The notes: generated by a model not told the origin, from the sequence alone. A stretch of 64,000 nucleotides of DNA from Stenotrophomonas sp. 169 (GCF_014621775.1 NZ_CP061204.1:3244501-3308500); one strand, 5' to 3'. Shown: positions 43,779-53,716, counted from the stretch's first letter. Made by a program: numbers and translations.

Positions 43779-44399
43779 TTGCCCAAGCACCCTGCCCCGT
43801 TGAATCCAGCACCCGTAGCACCTGCGCGCCAGCGCCTGCCACGCGGGCAGCGCACGCGGCAGCTGCTGGACGTTGCATGGGCGCTGATCAGCGACGAAGG
43901 CAGCGACGCCCTGTCGCTGGGGCGCCTGGCCGACGCTGCGGGCGTGACCAAGCCCGTGGCGTACGACCACTTCGGTACGCGGAACGGTCTGTTGGCGGCG
44001 CTGTACGAGGACTACGACGTGCGACAGACGATGGTCTTCGATGCAGCGGTCGATGCCGCGCGTGCGACGCTGCAGGACAAGGCCCGCGTGGTGGCAGACA
44101 GCTATGTCGCCTGCGTGCTCACCCAAGGGCGCGAAATATCCGCGGTGGTAGCCGCGTTGGGCGGATCCGCGGAACTGCTGGAGGTGAAACGCCGGTACCA
44201 GCAGGCCTTCATCGAGAAGTGCGAAGGCATCTTCGCCCCCTTCGCTGGAAGGGACGGCGTGCCCTCTGCGGGCATGTGGGCCGTGCTCGGGGCGGCCGAT
44301 ACGCTGTCGCAGGCCGCGGTGGATGGCGACATCAGCGAGGCGCAGGCGAAAGACGAGCTGCGGTCGGTGATCCTGTCGGTGGTGAAGCGCAGCGCGTGA
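43779..44399 (+). CDS. TetR-family transcriptional regulator
   Basis: 206 aa, TTG start 4 bp after the oxidoreductase stop; the frame is open further upstream. HTH: LLDVAWALISDEGSDALSLG then RLADAAGVTKPVAYDHFGTR. The C-terminal ligand-binding domain is helical. Probably represses its own operon through the palindrome at 43145. Confidence 0.87.
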   Translation: MPKHPAPLNPAPVAPARQRLPRGQRTRQLLDVAWALISDEGSDALSLGRLADAAGVTKPVAYDHFGTRNGLLAALYEDYDVRQTMVFDAAVDAARATLQDKARVVADSYVACVLTQGREISAVVAALGGSAELLEVKRRYQQAFIEKCEGIFAPFAGRDGVPSAGMWAVLGAADTLSQAAVDGDISEAQAKDELRSVILSVVKRSA

Positions 44400-44463
44400 T
44401 CGCACTACGCCTGCCAGGGCCAGATCCCTTCGGTTACGCGAAACGGACCTGACCCCGGGCTTG

Positions 44464-44781
44464 TCAGCTGCTCGACAGTTTCATCAGCACCAGCCCGCAG
44501 ACGATCAGCACGGCGGCGGCGATACGCATCGCGCTCACCTGCTCGCCCAGAAACACGATACCGATCACGAACGCACCGACAGCGCCGATGCCGGTCCAGA
44601 TCGTGTATGCGGTACCCAGTGGCAACGTACGCATGGCCACGGCCAACAACCAGAAACTGGCGATCATGCCGACCAGGGTGATGAGCGTCGGGGTGAGCTT
44701 GCTGAAGCCTTCGGACTGTTTCATCGAAACGGCCCAGACGATTTCGAGAAGACCAGCGAACAAAAGATAGATCCAGGCCAT
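44464..44781 (-). CDS. sugE: SMR-family guanidinium exporter SugE/Gdx
   Basis: 105-aa, four-helix membrane protein: MAWIYLLFAGLLEIVWAVSM with the essential Glu in helix 1, GTAYTIWTGIGAVGAF in helix 3. Members controlled by guanidine riboswitches export guanidinium in exchange for protons. The leader contains two ACGG-loop hairpins followed by AAAGGAGG, so translation is likely switched on by guanidinium. Confidence 0.93.
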   Translation of the reverse strand: MAWIYLLFAGLLEIVWAVSMKQSEGFSKLTPTLITLVGMIASFWLLAVAMRTLPLGTAYTIWTGIGAVGAFVIGIVFLGEQVSAMRIAAAVLIVCGLVLMKLSSS

Positions 44782-44797
44782 GGCGGCCTCCTTTGCA

Positions 44798-44853
44798 GGG
44801 GCCAGGCCGTCCTGGACATTTCAACCCGGTGCGGGGGAGGCCGTTCCTCCACC
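44798..44853 (-). promoter_or_regulatory. Guanidine-II (mini-ykkC) riboswitch
   Basis: On the minus strand two hairpins precede sugE: ggagg-aacgg-cctcc (44836-44850) and ccagg-acgg-cctgg (44802-44815), separated by 20 nt, with the SD aaaggagg 7 nt after the second. Paired stems with ACGR loops define the guanidine-II class, usually located before sugE. The first loop has an extra A compared with the simple pattern. Confidence 0.8.
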
Positions 44854-45045
44854 GATGATTCTAGCAACGGCAGGCAATTCGCGACGCCGCTGCATACTGA
44901 AGGGTTACAGGCGGTTCACTGCATTGTTGTGGCTAACGCGTAGGCGCATGCGCTAGAATGCGCGCCTGCCGTCGCTCTGCGATGTGCAGCCAGGACCGGT
45001 GAGGTTCGGCGCACGGCGCCACTACTCCCGCTGTCCACGTCTCTA

Positions 45046-45155
45046 TGGCGGCCCCGTCGGCCCCTCGCGACGCTAGATCGAAAATCCCGCCAGGGCCGGA
45101 AGGCAGCAACGGTATCGATCGACGCGGGCGCCGAGGTCAGCCGGCGGGGTCGCCA
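45046..45155 (+). ncRNA. ffs: Signal recognition particle RNA (4.5S)
   Basis: Contains the conserved SRP domain IV: gccagggccggaaggcagca (near 45091) with the GGAA loop and AGCA internal loop that binds Ffh. The 5' tggcggccccgtcggc pairs with the 3' gccggcggggtcgcca, closing the rod. Ends at ccttttt. Length ~110 nt is normal for the small bacterial type. Confidence 0.92.
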
Positions 45156-45201
45156 CCTTTTTGGGCCACTGAAACGCGATGCCGTGCGGCTACCTGCCCT
45201 T

Positions 45202-45271
45202 GGTAGCGCCGAGCCACGCTCGGCGAGGACTGCACGCGGAAACATGCCGCCGAGCATGGCTCGGCGCTACC
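45202..45271. repeat. Inverted pair of SMAG repeats
   Basis: ggtagcgccgagccacgctc... (45202-45224) and its near reverse complement gccgagcatggctcggcgct... (45249-45271) face each other, able to form one long hairpin. They lie between the SRP RNA and the MBL-fold gene. Confidence 0.8.
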
Positions 45272-45321
45272 GATGCGCGCATCGCGCGACTCAGGACTGC
45301 ACACGCAAAAACCGGTCGGGG

Positions 45322-46074
45322 TCAGGCGACCTGCATGGCGGTCGGGGTGGCCAGCGGCACGCACTCGCCCGGCATCGCCACGCGATGGCCGCGCGCGCGC
45401 AACGCATCGCCATCCGCTGCGCTGGCGTAGTGGTACAGCATCATCCGCGCCTGCTGTTCAGCGCTGTATTCGCGCTCCAGGTCATCCACGCCGGTGTGCG
45501 ACGGGTTGCCGTGCAGCCCGCAGTCGTGGGCAATCAGTTCGTTGTCATCGGCAAAGCGCGCCAGCATTTCGGGAATGGGCCGCGTATCGCCACTCCAGGT
45601 CAGTGCCCCTTTCAGCCGCAGGCCATAGGCGGTCTCCGGCCAGTGATGGCGTGCGGGGAATACCTCCAAGCGCACGCCCTCGTGCCAGAACGCATCGCCC
45701 ACCACGATCAGCTGGAAGGCATCCCAGAAATTGGCGCCGCCTTCGGCCAGCACGTTGGGGTAATCCCCGATGCGCCTGTGCAGCAGCGGCACCACCGGCG
45801 CGGGCACGTACAGCCGCACTTTGCCGCGACGCTGGGCGTTGAAGAAGGTATCCACGAACAACCGCTCGAAGCCGGCCACGTGGTCCAGGTGCACATGCGT
45901 GACGAACAGCGCCTGCGGCAGGTGGCCGTAGTGTGCCTGGAACGCGGTCAGGCCTTCACCGCCGCAATCGATGGTCAGCCAGGGCTGTCCGTCGCGTTCG
46001 ATCACCGACATCGGCGAACCGAGCTCCACCGCCGACGCATTGCCGACGCCCAGGAAACGCAGCGACCAGTCCAT
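45322..46074 (-). CDS. MBL-fold metallo-hydrolase
   Basis: 250 aa. VTHVHLDHVAGFERLFVDT carries the HxHxDH metal motif; FPARHHWPETAYGLRL and LTWSGDTRPIPEMLARF give further metal ligands; layout resembles RNase Z/phosphodiesterase-type members. ATG overlaps the kdkA stop, so translation is coupled. Substrate unknown. Confidence 0.85.
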   Translation of the reverse strand: MDWSLRFLGVGNASAVELGSPMSVIERDGQPWLTIDCGGEGLTAFQAHYGHLPQALFVTHVHLDHVAGFERLFVDTFFNAQRRGKVRLYVPAPVVPLLHRRIGDYPNVLAEGGANFWDAFQLIVVGDAFWHEGVRLEVFPARHHWPETAYGLRLKGALTWSGDTRPIPEMLARFADDNELIAHDCGLHGNPSHTGVDDLEREYSAEQQARMMLYHYASAADGDALRARGHRVAMPGECVPLATPTAMQVA

Positions 46075-46823
46075 CAGGTGCCCCGGTTCCAGGCCAGGTC
46101 GTAGGCACGGCGCAGCCGCGCGAAGTCCTTTTCCACTTCATCGGTGCTGCGTTCGCCGCGCAGCTTCAGCAGCGAGCGCAGCAGGCGCTTGAGGTTGCGC
46201 TCCCGCCACGCGGTGGCCGGGATACGCTGCACGCAGCGGTCGAAGTCGATCAGCCAGCCATGGCCGTTGCCATCGAACAGGATGTTGTGGGCATTGAGGT
46301 CGGCATGGTCCAGCCCGGCGCGATGGAAACGGGCGATCAGCCGCCCGGTTTCTTCCCACGGTGCGCCGCGGCCGGCGACCAGCGCGCGGTCGGCCAGCGA
46401 ACGTACGCCCTCGATGCGCTCCATCAGGATCGCGCAGCGGTAACGCAGGCCTTCGCGCATGTAATACGCCGCGATGGGCCGGGGCACGGGCAGCTTGAGC
46501 TCGCGCAGTGCGCGCATCAGGCGGAATTCGGCAAAGCTGCGGGTGCGCTGGGAGCCACGCCACAGGTAACGGTCATGGCTCAGCTTGGCCACCAGCCCGC
46601 CGCGCCGGTAGTGCCGCAGCACACTGGCCCCGAAGGGCGCATCCACGAACCACGCGCTGCCGCGACCGCCCTCGCCTACCGGCCGCGCCCGCTCGCCCCA
46701 GTGCTGAGGCGAGAACAGGCTGGCGTCGGCTTGCCGCAGCCGTTCGCGGTCGAACAGAATGGCACCCATGCCGCGTCCTTCGCGGCAAGGCGTCATCGCT
46801 TCATTGGCGTCGAATGCGACCAT
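46074..46823 (-). CDS. kdkA: 3-deoxy-D-manno-octulosonic acid kinase
   Basis: 249 aa. Phosphorylates Kdo in the LPS inner core in species with a single Kdo. [33 protein letters not shown], the catalytic loop [18 protein letters not shown] and the metal-binding WLIDFDRC match KdkA. The divergent heptosyltransferase-like gene 21 bp away supports LPS core assembly. Confidence 0.9.
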   Translation of the reverse strand: MVAFDANEAMTPCREGRGMGAILFDRERLRQADASLFSPQHWGERARPVGEGGRGSAWFVDAPFGASVLRHYRRGGLVAKLSHDRYLWRGSQRTRSFAEFRLMRALRELKLPVPRPIAAYYMREGLRYRCAILMERIEGVRSLADRALVAGRGAPWEETGRLIARFHRAGLDHADLNAHNILFDGNGHGWLIDFDRCVQRIPATAWRERNLKRLLRSLLKLRGERSTDEVEKDFARLRRAYDLAWNRGT

Positions 46824-46844
46824 TCCTTCGAGTCTAACAACACC

Positions 46845-47897
46845 ATGGCATCAACGTCCTCTTCCCTGTGCCTTTTGCGTTTGTCCGCGCTGGGTGATGT
46901 GACCCACGTGGTGCCGCTGGTGCGGACCCTGCAGGCCGCGCGTCCGGGCACGCCGATCCATTGGGTGATCGACAAAATCGGGCTGAAACTGCTCGAAGGC
47001 CTGCCAGGCGTCACCTTCCATCCGTATGACAAGAAGACGGGACTGGCCGGCATGAAGGCCCTGCGCGCGCAGCTGCCCGAGGGCCGATTCGAGGCGCTGC
47101 TGCAGATGCAGGTCGCTTTTCGCGCCAACGTGCTGTCGGCCTTCATTCCCGCCCGTCGCCGGATCGGCTATGACCGCAGCCGCTCCAAGGATCTGCATGG
47201 CCTGTTCATCAACGAGCGCATCCCGGACCGTCCGGGCATCCACGTACTGGATGCGATCGGCAGCTTCTGCGAGCCCCTGGGGATCAAGCAGACGGAGGTC
47301 AGCTGGGGAGACTTGGCGGTGCCGCCCGCGGCGCACGAATGGGCGCAGGCCCAGTGGCAGGATGACGGCCGCCCGGTGCTGATGATCTCGCCGTGCTCCA
47401 GCCATGAGCGCCGCAACTGGTATGCCGACCGCTATGCGGCCGTTGCCAACCATGCGGCGTCGCGCGGCTGGCGGGTGGTGCTGTGCGGTGGACGCAGCGA
47501 GCTGGAGCGCAACACCGCCGACGCCATCCAGGCGCAGTTGCAGCAGCCGGCGCTGGACCTGGTGGGCAAGGACACACTGAAACAACTGCCGGCCCTGCTG
47601 GCGCGGGCCGCGTTGGTGATGACCCCGGATTCGGGCCCCATGCACATCGCCAACGCCGTGGGCGCGAAAGTGCTGGGCCTGCACGCGGCCAGCAATCCGC
47701 ACCGCAGCGGCCCGTATTCGGATCGCCGCTACTGCGTGGACCGCTATGACGATGCCGCGCGGAAGTTCCTCGGCAAGCCCGCAAGCGCGCTGAAATGGGG
47801 CACGAAGATCGAGTTCGACGACGTGATGCAGCTGATCACGGTGGAGGACGGGATCGCCGCCTTCGAGCGCTACGTGGCAGACCGGCCAGCCCGGTAG
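46845..47897 (+). CDS. Glycosyltransferase family 9 (heptosyltransferase-like)
   Basis: 350 aa. N-terminus [20 protein letters not shown] and C-terminal [20 protein letters not shown], then [10 protein letters not shown] are GT9 features (ADP-heptose:LPS transferases). The frame is open far upstream (to 45933), but the family starts here. It lies opposite kdkA, so probably adds a sugar to the LPS core; which one is not determined. Confidence 0.9.
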   Translation: MASTSSSLCLLRLSALGDVTHVVPLVRTLQAARPGTPIHWVIDKIGLKLLEGLPGVTFHPYDKKTGLAGMKALRAQLPEGRFEALLQMQVAFRANVLSAFIPARRRIGYDRSRSKDLHGLFINERIPDRPGIHVLDAIGSFCEPLGIKQTEVSWGDLAVPPAAHEWAQAQWQDDGRPVLMISPCSSHERRNWYADRYAAVANHAASRGWRVVLCGGRSELERNTADAIQAQLQQPALDLVGKDTLKQLPALLARAALVMTPDSGPMHIANAVGAKVLGLHAASNPHRSGPYSDRRYCVDRYDDAARKFLGKPASALKWGTKIEFDDVMQLITVEDGIAAFERYVADRPAR

Positions 47898-47958
47898 TAA
47901 CGGCCGCAGGCCGTCAGGTTTTCCGGTTTGACGGCCAGCGGCCGTCACTACCGGGCGT
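47895..47958. repeat. SMAG-like inverted repeat pair
   Basis: ggtagtaacggccgcaggcc... and ...ggccagcggccgtcactacc face each other around ttttccgg. Another sequence variant of the GTAG palindromes; may act as terminator for the GT9 gene. Confidence 0.7.
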
Positions 47959-47969
47959 ACCGTGACGGG

Positions 47970-48371
47970 TCAGCTGGCGCGGTAATCCTTGTACGACTTC
48001 TCTTCCACGTACACCGAGCCCAGCGCCAGGTTGATGGCCTTCTTGATCCGCGCGCGTTCGTCGTTGCGCAGGTAGACGCTGCGCGCCAGCTCCACGAAGG
48101 TCGGACCGAAGTCGCCGGCTTTGTCCTGCAGGCGGATGGTGTCTTCGATGTCCCACAGCTCCTCGTTGACGGCCTTGAGGTCCGCGCGCAGCTGCGCAAC
48201 GTCCTTGCCCCCTGCGGGATGGGACATCCAGGTGCTCTCCAGCGCGGAAAGCTCTGCACGCACGTTGGCCAGCTTGCCTTCGTCGCTGATGCGCTCGGAC
48301 TTGATCTGCAGGATCGAGATCTTGTCGAGCAGCTCGCCGAAGGCGACGGGAACGAGGATTTCAGCAGTCAT
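47970..48371 (-). CDS. DUF6165 family protein
   Basis: 133 aa: EILVPVAFGELLDKISILQI and then IKSERI is the DUF6165 signature. Helical throughout (RAELSALESTWM; DLKAVNEELWDIEDTIRLQD). In many genomes it lies near glycosyltransferase or LPS genes, as here. Biochemical function unknown. Confidence 0.85.
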   Translation of the reverse strand: MTAEILVPVAFGELLDKISILQIKSERISDEGKLANVRAELSALESTWMSHPAGGKDVAQLRADLKAVNEELWDIEDTIRLQDKAGDFGPTFVELARSVYLRNDERARIKKAINLALGSVYVEEKSYKDYRAS

Positions 48372-48433
48372 GGAGGCACTCTCTGGAAGCAGAGGGGGAT
48401 GATAACGCGTGGTGCATGTGTCCCCGGTGGACG

Positions 48434-48474
48434 GAAAAGAAAAGGGCCACCCGATGGGCAGCCCTTTTCTTTTT
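48434..48474. terminator. Bidirectional terminator at tRNA-Ser(CGA)
   Basis: gaaaagaaaagggccaccc-gat-gggcagcccttttctttttt: perfect outer A/T and inner GC stem, directly downstream of the minus-strand tRNA. Confidence 0.85.
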
Positions 48475-48478
48475 TATC

Positions 48479-48569
48479 TGGCGGAGAGGGGGGGATTCGA
48501 ACCCCCGAGGCGCTATAAACGCCTGCCTGATTTCGAGTCAGGTACATTCAACCGCTCTGCCACCTCTCC
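48479..48569 (-). tRNA. tRNA-Ser (CGA)
   Basis: 91 nt with CCA. The minus strand reads ggagaggtggcagagcggtt at its 5' end; the anticodon loop ctCGAaa gives CGA; the long variable arm and gggggttcgaatccccc T arm fit serine tRNA. Its 3' end nearly matches the att core of the element. Confidence 0.96.
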
Positions 48570-48738
48570 GTTTCCCCGGCGTACCGGGGACGCGCATGAT
48601 ACGAGGATGCGCGGATATTCACAAGTCATCACGCGCAGGAAAGTGAAACTTCCCTGACTACCGCGCTTGTCGGATGTCCTGCCCGCCGCGATGATGGCGT
48701 ACTGCCTGGTAGACCCCCCTTTCGCTGCCCCCCCACTC

Positions 48739-49443
48739 ATGATCGAATTCGGACACCTGACCCACCCCGGCCTGCGCCGTGCCCTCAACGAGGACACCTA
48801 TTACGGTGATGGCGAACTGGCGCTGTGGCTGGTGGCTGACGGCATGGGCGGCCATGCCTGTGGCGAGGTGGCCAGTGCCTTGGCGCGGGAAACCATCGTG
48901 CGCGAGATCCGCCGGGGGGCGCCGCTGGCCCAGGCCATCCGCACCGCCGATGAAGAGATCATCCGCGCGTCGCGTCGCCGCAACGACACGCTGCCCATGG
49001 GCACCACGGTGGTGGCTGCCCGCGTGCAGGGCAACCGCTACGAAGTGGCCTGGGTGGGCGACAGCCGTGCCTACCTGTGGCGAGACGGCCAGCTGGCGCA
49101 GCTGAGCCAGGACCACAGTGTGGTGCAGGAGATGATGACCCAGGGCAACCTGACGCCAGAACAGGCGCGGGCGCATCCGCATCGCAACGTGGTGACCCAG
49201 GCACTGGGTGTGACCGACCCGGCGCATCTGAATGTGGCGACCACGGCCGGCGAGCTGCGGCCGGGCATGCAGCTCCTGCTGTGCAGCGACGGTCTCACCG
49301 AAGAGCTGGATGACAGCGGTATCGCGCGCACACTGGCCTTCGACGATGCGAGCGCGCAGGAATGCGTGGATACGCTGGTGGCGGCGGCGCTGGACGGCGG
49401 CGGATCGGACAACATCACCGTCGTGCTGGTGCGCTGCCACTGA
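48739..49443 (+). CDS. PP2C-family serine/threonine phosphatase
   Basis: 234 aa from the ATG at 48739. Metal-binding motifs: RRALNEDTYYGDG, LWLVADGMGGHACGEVAS, VGDSRAYLWRDG, LLCSDGLTEELDD, GSDNITVVLVRC. All eight-motif landmarks of PP2C are present, so it should be active. Possible partner kinases are not in the window. The frame extends to 48667, but the family starts near MIEFGHLTHPG. Confidence 0.92.
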   Translation: MIEFGHLTHPGLRRALNEDTYYGDGELALWLVADGMGGHACGEVASALARETIVREIRRGAPLAQAIRTADEEIIRASRRRNDTLPMGTTVVAARVQGNRYEVAWVGDSRAYLWRDGQLAQLSQDHSVVQEMMTQGNLTPEQARAHPHRNVVTQALGVTDPAHLNVATTAGELRPGMQLLLCSDGLTEELDDSGIARTLAFDDASAQECVDTLVAAALDGGGSDNITVVLVRCH

Positions 49444-49479
49444 GCAACCGCCAGCCCAGGCCGCGCTGCCTTGCTGCCT

Positions 49480-49574
49480 GGTAGAGCCGACTTCAGTCGG
49501 CTGGGCCTGAAAGCAGCCGGCTGAAGCCGGCTCTACCGTAGCGTCTGGAGCAGCCGGCTGAAGCCGGCTCTACC
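49480..49574. repeat. Three SMAG repeats
   Basis: ggtagagccgacttcagtcg... (49480-49503) followed by two direct copies of cagccggctgaagccggctc...tacc (49514-49537, 49551-49574), between convergent PP2C and dnaQ genes. Confidence 0.8.
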
Positions 49575-49586
49575 GTCCGGGCGCTT

Positions 49587-50315
49587 TCAGGCGACGGCGG
49601 CTTCTTCGATCTTCGGGCCATCCCAGATGGCGTGGCCGGCTTTCTTGCGCAGGCGCTCCAGGCGGGCGGCATGGGCTTCCAGTTCCGAGGCGGTGGCCTG
49701 CACGCGCGGGCGCGGCAGCAGCTTGGCCGGGTCGAAGCCCTGCATGGTGGCCACGCGCTTGGCGCCGTCTTCGTCCATGTCAAAGCCAAGATCATCCTGG
49801 CCCGAGGTCAGCGCGATGTAGACCTCGCCAAGGATCTGCGCATCGAGCAGCGCGCCGTGCAGCTGGCGGTGCGCGTTGTCCACGCCCAGGCGCTTGCACA
49901 GCGCGTCCAGCGAATTGCGCTGGCCAGGGAAGCGCTCGCGCGCCAGCGCCAAGGTATCGACCACGGTGCAGCGGTCGGTGATCTTGCCGAACTGCGGTCC
50001 CAGGCGGGACAGTTCGTTGTCGAGGAAGCCCACGTCGAACGCAGCGTTGTGGATGATCAGCTCGGCGCCGTCGATGAAGGCCAGGAAGGCCTCGGCCACC
50101 TGGGCGAAATCCGGCTTGTCGGCCAGGAAATCCAGGGTAAGCCCGGTGACTTCCTGCGCGCCGGGCTCGAAGTCCACGTCCGGTTTCAGGTACTGGTGGT
50201 AGTGGTTGCCACTGGGCCGGCGCTTGAACAGCTCCACGCAGCCGATTTCGACGACGCGGTTGCCCTTCTGCCAGGCAAGACCGGTGGTTTCGGTATCAAG
50301 GATGATCTGACGCAT
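49587..50315 (-). CDS. dnaQ: DNA polymerase III epsilon (proofreading) subunit
   Basis: 242 aa. Exo I QIILDTETTGLAWQKGNRVV, Exo II LIIHNAAFDVGFLDNEL, Exo III HRQLHGALLDAQILGEVYIA place it in the DEDDh proofreading family. It excises mismatched 3' nucleotides within the polymerase core. Starts 5 bp after rnhA, same strand; the dnaQ-rnhA neighbourhood is conserved. Confidence 0.96.
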   Translation of the reverse strand: MRQIILDTETTGLAWQKGNRVVEIGCVELFKRRPSGNHYHQYLKPDVDFEPGAQEVTGLTLDFLADKPDFAQVAEAFLAFIDGAELIIHNAAFDVGFLDNELSRLGPQFGKITDRCTVVDTLALARERFPGQRNSLDALCKRLGVDNAHRQLHGALLDAQILGEVYIALTSGQDDLGFDMDEDGAKRVATMQGFDPAKLLPRPRVQATASELEAHAARLERLRKKAGHAIWDGPKIEEAAVA

Positions 50316-50319
50316 GTGC

Positions 50320-50775
50320 TCAGTTTACCGCCTTGCCGGTCGCGCGCACCTGGGTGGCCGCCTCGCGCGCGAGCACGTCCACGCGCTCGTTGTCGGGGTC
50401 GCCGGAATGCCCCTTCACCCAGCGCCAGTCGATCTGGTGGCGCAGCGTGGCCGCGTGCAGGCGCTCCCACAGCTCGCGGTTCTTCACCGGCGAGCCACCC
50501 GCGGTCTTCCAGTTCTTGCGGATCCAGCCCGGCATCCACTCGGTCAGGCCTTGGCGCACGTACTGCGAATCGGTGTACAGCACGATCTGGCAGGGTTCGC
50601 TCAGCGCCTCCAGTCCGGAGATGGCCGCCATCAGCTCCATGCGGTTGTTGGTGGTATCCGGCTCGCCGCCGCTCAGTTCGCGCTCATGCGTCTTGTAACG
50701 CAGCAAGGCTGCCCAGCCGCCCGGGCCGGGGTTACCGAGGCACGAGCCGTCGGTGTGTACTTCAATGGTCTTCAT
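50320..50775 (-). CDS. rnhA: Ribonuclease HI
   Basis: 151 aa. Cleaves RNA in RNA-DNA hybrids. Catalytic acids seen in [51 protein letters not shown], and the [14 protein letters not shown] end. Its ATG lies inside the 3' end of the upstream methyltransferase gene (14-nt overlap). Confidence 0.96.
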   Translation of the reverse strand: MKTIEVHTDGSCLGNPGPGGWAALLRYKTHERELSGGEPDTTNNRMELMAAISGLEALSEPCQIVLYTDSQYVRQGLTEWMPGWIRKNWKTAGGSPVKNRELWERLHAATLRHQIDWRWVKGHSGDPDNERVDVLAREAATQVRATGKAVN

Positions 50776-51445
50776 TCGGTTCCAGAATCGATCGGGTCAT
50801 GCCGGGCGTAGCCATCGGGCCGGCCCAGCGTACCTTCAGGGGCGTCGGCCCCGGCAAGGCAAAGGTGCGTTTTTCCGCACTGAACAGACAGGCCGCCCGC
50901 AGCGGCGCCAAACTGCCGGAGCGCGCGCTGCCGGCCGGCCACATCGGGCCGATGTAACGGGTGTCGCCACATGCCAGTCCCACCCGGTCGATCAGCTGCC
51001 GCAAGCGCTGCGGCGTGCGCACCACCATCCCGTGACGGCGCCACTGGGTGCGGTAGGGGCTGAACGGATTGAGGCTGCTCAGGAACAGCCGGCCGCCCGG
51101 CATCAACACACGCTCGCACTCGGCCAGCAGTTGGGCCGCATTACTGGCCGTCACATGCTGCAGGACGATGGTGTACACGCTCTCGTTGGGCAGCGGTAGC
51201 GGCAACGCGCAGCGCGCTTCACCTGCGTAACCTCCGCCTTCCGGGTGCAGGCGCAACCCACGCCCGGTCAGGGCCGCCCCCTCCAGCCACCGCGGGCTGG
51301 GAGCAACCCACAACCAAGGCTGGCTGGGCAGGCTGGCGAGCTGCGGCAACAGCAGTTGTTGTTCCAATTCATAGAGAAGCTGCGCAGGTTCACTGTCGAA
51401 CCACGAGGCGGGCGTTGCTTGACGGAGACTCGGCAGGACGGGCAT
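50762..51445 (-). CDS. Class I SAM-dependent methyltransferase-like protein
   Basis: 227 aa. [23 protein letters not shown] is the post-II motif of methyltransferases; the N-terminal glycine motif is degenerate. Immediately upstream of rnhA and divergent from gloB, the common proteobacterial order. Substrate unknown. Confidence 0.82.
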   Translation of the reverse strand: MPVLPSLRQATPASWFDSEPAQLLYELEQQLLLPQLASLPSQPWLWVAPSPRWLEGAALTGRGLRLHPEGGGYAGEARCALPLPLPNESVYTIVLQHVTASNAAQLLAECERVLMPGGRLFLSSLNPFSPYRTQWRRHGMVVRTPQRLRQLIDRVGLACGDTRYIGPMWPAGSARSGSLAPLRAACLFSAEKRTFALPGPTPLKVRWAGPMATPGMTRSILEPNEDH

Positions 51446-51456
51446 GGTCCGATTCT

Positions 51457-52221
51457 ATGCGACTCATGACCCTGCCCGCATTCGCGGACAACTACATCTG
51501 GTGCCTGGTCGGCGATGACGGCACCGCCGTGGTCGTCGATCCCGGCGATGCCGCCCCTGTGCTGGCGGCAGCCGACGATGGGCTGCGCCCGCAGGCCATC
51601 CTGCTCACCCATCATCACGATGACCACATCGGGGGCGTGGCCGCGCTGCAGGCCAGATTTCCCGGTATCCGGGTGATCGCGCCCCAGGAATCGCGCATTC
51701 CGCTGGCTACCGAACGCGTGGCGGATGGTGAACACGTTCAGGCAGCGGGGCGGATGTTCCACGTAGTATCCGTGCCCGGGCACACTCACAGCCATGTCGC
51801 GTTTCACACTGATGAACATCTTTTCAGTGGCGATGCCTTGTTCAGCCTGGGCTGTGGGCGCCTGTTCGAAGGTACGCCATCCCAACTGCTCGGTTCCCTG
51901 AGCAGGTTGGCGTCCCTGCCGTCGCAGCTGCTCCTGTGCTGCGGCCACGAATACACCGTGTCAAATGCCGTCTTCGCGCGGCATGTCGACCCCGCCAACG
52001 TTGCCCTGCGGCAACGCCAAGAGGAGGCCCTGGCCATGCGCCGCGATGATCGCCCTACCCTGCCGGTTTCCCTGGCAACTGAAATACAGTGCAACCCGTT
52101 CCTGCGTACCCACACCGCGCCCGTACGCGCTGCGGTGGCGGCTTTCCTGGGGCGGGAGGTCAACGACGATGTCGACGTAATGGCCGGACTTCGGCACTGG
52201 AAAGACGGCTTTCGCGCATGA
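51457..52221 (+). CDS. gloB: Hydroxyacylglutathione hydrolase (glyoxalase II)
   Basis: 254 aa. Hydrolyses S-lactoylglutathione to lactate and glutathione. [15 protein letters not shown] start, [17 protein letters not shown] metal motif, [31 protein letters not shown], and [10 protein letters not shown]. Divergent from the methyltransferase gene. mltD starts within its stop. Confidence 0.95.
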   Translation: MRLMTLPAFADNYIWCLVGDDGTAVVVDPGDAAPVLAAADDGLRPQAILLTHHHDDHIGGVAALQARFPGIRVIAPQESRIPLATERVADGEHVQAAGRMFHVVSVPGHTHSHVAFHTDEHLFSGDALFSLGCGRLFEGTPSQLLGSLSRLASLPSQLLLCCGHEYTVSNAVFARHVDPANVALRQRQEEALAMRRDDRPTLPVSLATEIQCNPFLRTHTAPVRAAVAAFLGREVNDDVDVMAGLRHWKDGFRA

Positions 52222-53435
52222 TGCGCCGAAGTCTACCGCTAGCCCTGGGGATTCTGCTGGGGCTGGCCGGGACCGCAAACGCGCAGTCACTCGGTGCTGG
52301 CATCAGCCAGAACATGGCCGGTCTCGGCGCCCTTCCGTTGGATCCTGCAACCTTGCCGCCGCCCAGCGTGCGCAATGGCCAGGACATCTTCGCCAGCTTC
52401 CGCGAGGGCCTGGCTGAACCGACCTGCGACGCCGAGGCGACCAGCCCGCGCTGGCAGAAGCAATTCGCCCATGCGCCTGCGCGGCTGGCGAACCAGAACG
52501 ACGATGCGCTGGTGCTGTTCGGCTACGTGGTGGAAGAGCTGCGCAAAGCCAGCCTGCCCACCGAGTTCGCGCTGATCCCCTTCGTGGAAAGTGGCTACCG
52601 ACCCAATGCGCGCAGTGGCGCGGGCCCCGCGGGGCTGTGGCAGTTCATCGCCAGCACCGCCCGCAACCATCGGGTTCCGATGAGCGAGGGCTACGATGGC
52701 CGCCTGTCGGCGGTTGATTCCACCCAGGCGGCCGTGCGCTATCTCAAGACGCTGCACGGCATGTTCGGCGGCGACTGGCGCTTGGCCACGATGGCCTACA
52801 ACGCCGGCGAATACCGGGTGCTGCAGGGCCTGCGCAAGGCCGGCATGAACTCCACCAACGCCGTGCCGGCCGATCTGCCTGGCATGTCACCGATCACCCA
52901 TGCGTATGTGGAGAAGCTGCATGCGCTGGCCTGCGTCCTGGAGAATGCCGAGGAGCAGCCGGCGGTGATGGCGTCGCTGGACCGGACGGTGCCCGTATTG
53001 AAAAGCCATACCCTGCCGGCCGGCACCAGCGTGCAGCAGTGGGCCGCTCAGCGTGCGCTGGACCCGGCACGCATCGCGCGGCTGAATCCCGCAGCGGATG
53101 GCCGTGGCCGCCCGCAGAATGCGCCGGTGCGCCTGTTGGCGCCGGTAAGCGCGCCGGAGACGGCGTCGGTGGCGGCGATTGCTTCGACGGGCAGCGTGAC
53201 TGACCAGACCGCAACTGCCGCTGTGGCGGCCGTGTCGCCCGCACCGGTGGTGGCACGCACGGTGGCCAGTGCCGCCGATCGGCCACGCACCCGCCGTCAC
53301 ACGGTGCGCAACGGTGAGTCCGCATGGACCATCGCGCGCCGCTACGGCATGCCGGTGAAGGCACTGCTGAGCTTGAACGGATTGAGCGGCCAGAGCGTGT
53401 TGAAGCCTGGCGCACAGCTGCGCGTCGAAGACTGA
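52218..53435 (+). CDS. mltD: Lytic murein transglycosylase D
   Basis: 405 aa. Signal peptide [18 protein letters not shown] without a lipobox, so soluble periplasmic rather than lipid-anchored as in E. coli. SLT domain: [20 protein letters not shown] with catalytic Glu, [15 protein letters not shown]-terminal single LysM ([20 protein letters not shown]), after a Thr/Ala-rich linker. ATG overlaps gloB stop. Confidence 0.93.
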   Translation: MMRRSLPLALGILLGLAGTANAQSLGAGISQNMAGLGALPLDPATLPPPSVRNGQDIFASFREGLAEPTCDAEATSPRWQKQFAHAPARLANQNDDALVLFGYVVEELRKASLPTEFALIPFVESGYRPNARSGAGPAGLWQFIASTARNHRVPMSEGYDGRLSAVDSTQAAVRYLKTLHGMFGGDWRLATMAYNAGEYRVLQGLRKAGMNSTNAVPADLPGMSPITHAYVEKLHALACVLENAEEQPAVMASLDRTVPVLKSHTLPAGTSVQQWAAQRALDPARIARLNPAADGRGRPQNAPVRLLAPVSAPETASVAAIASTGSVTDQTATAAVAAVSPAPVVARTVASAADRPRTRRHTVRNGESAWTIARRYGMPVKALLSLNGLSGQSVLKPGAQLRVED

Positions 53436-53453
53436 AGGTCGCCGCGATTCTTT

Positions 53454-53716
53454 GGTAGCGCCGAGCCACGCTCGGCAGAATGTATCCCTGTGCAGGGTCC
53501 CGCCGGGCGCATAGCCGATTCCCTGGTAGCGCCGAGCCGTGCTCGGCGGAATGGATCCGTGTGCAGGCCCCCCGCCGAGCGTGGCTCGGCGCTACCGGAT
53601 CGCTCCCGTGTGCAAGCCTCCGCCGAGCGTGGCTCGGCGCTACCGGATCGTTGCGTGTGCAGGCCCCCGCCGAGCGTGGCTCGGCGTTTCCGGATCGTTG
53701 CGTGTGCCGGGCGTGG
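53454..53716. repeat. Cluster of five SMAG repeats plus a decayed copy
   Basis: Copies at 53454-53476 and 53525-53547 point one way; 53574-53596, 53622-53644, 53669-53691 the other; a degenerate sixth starts near 53704. The last three copies have similar spacers (ggatcgttgcgtgtgcaggc or variants), so this is a local duplication of repeat plus spacer. No gene in 53436-53794. Confidence 0.85.

Noticed and set aside
45933..46844. Long upstream extension of the GT9 gene
   Set aside because: Runs antisense through kdkA and MBL-fold genes; GT9 proteins begin at the ATG at 46845.
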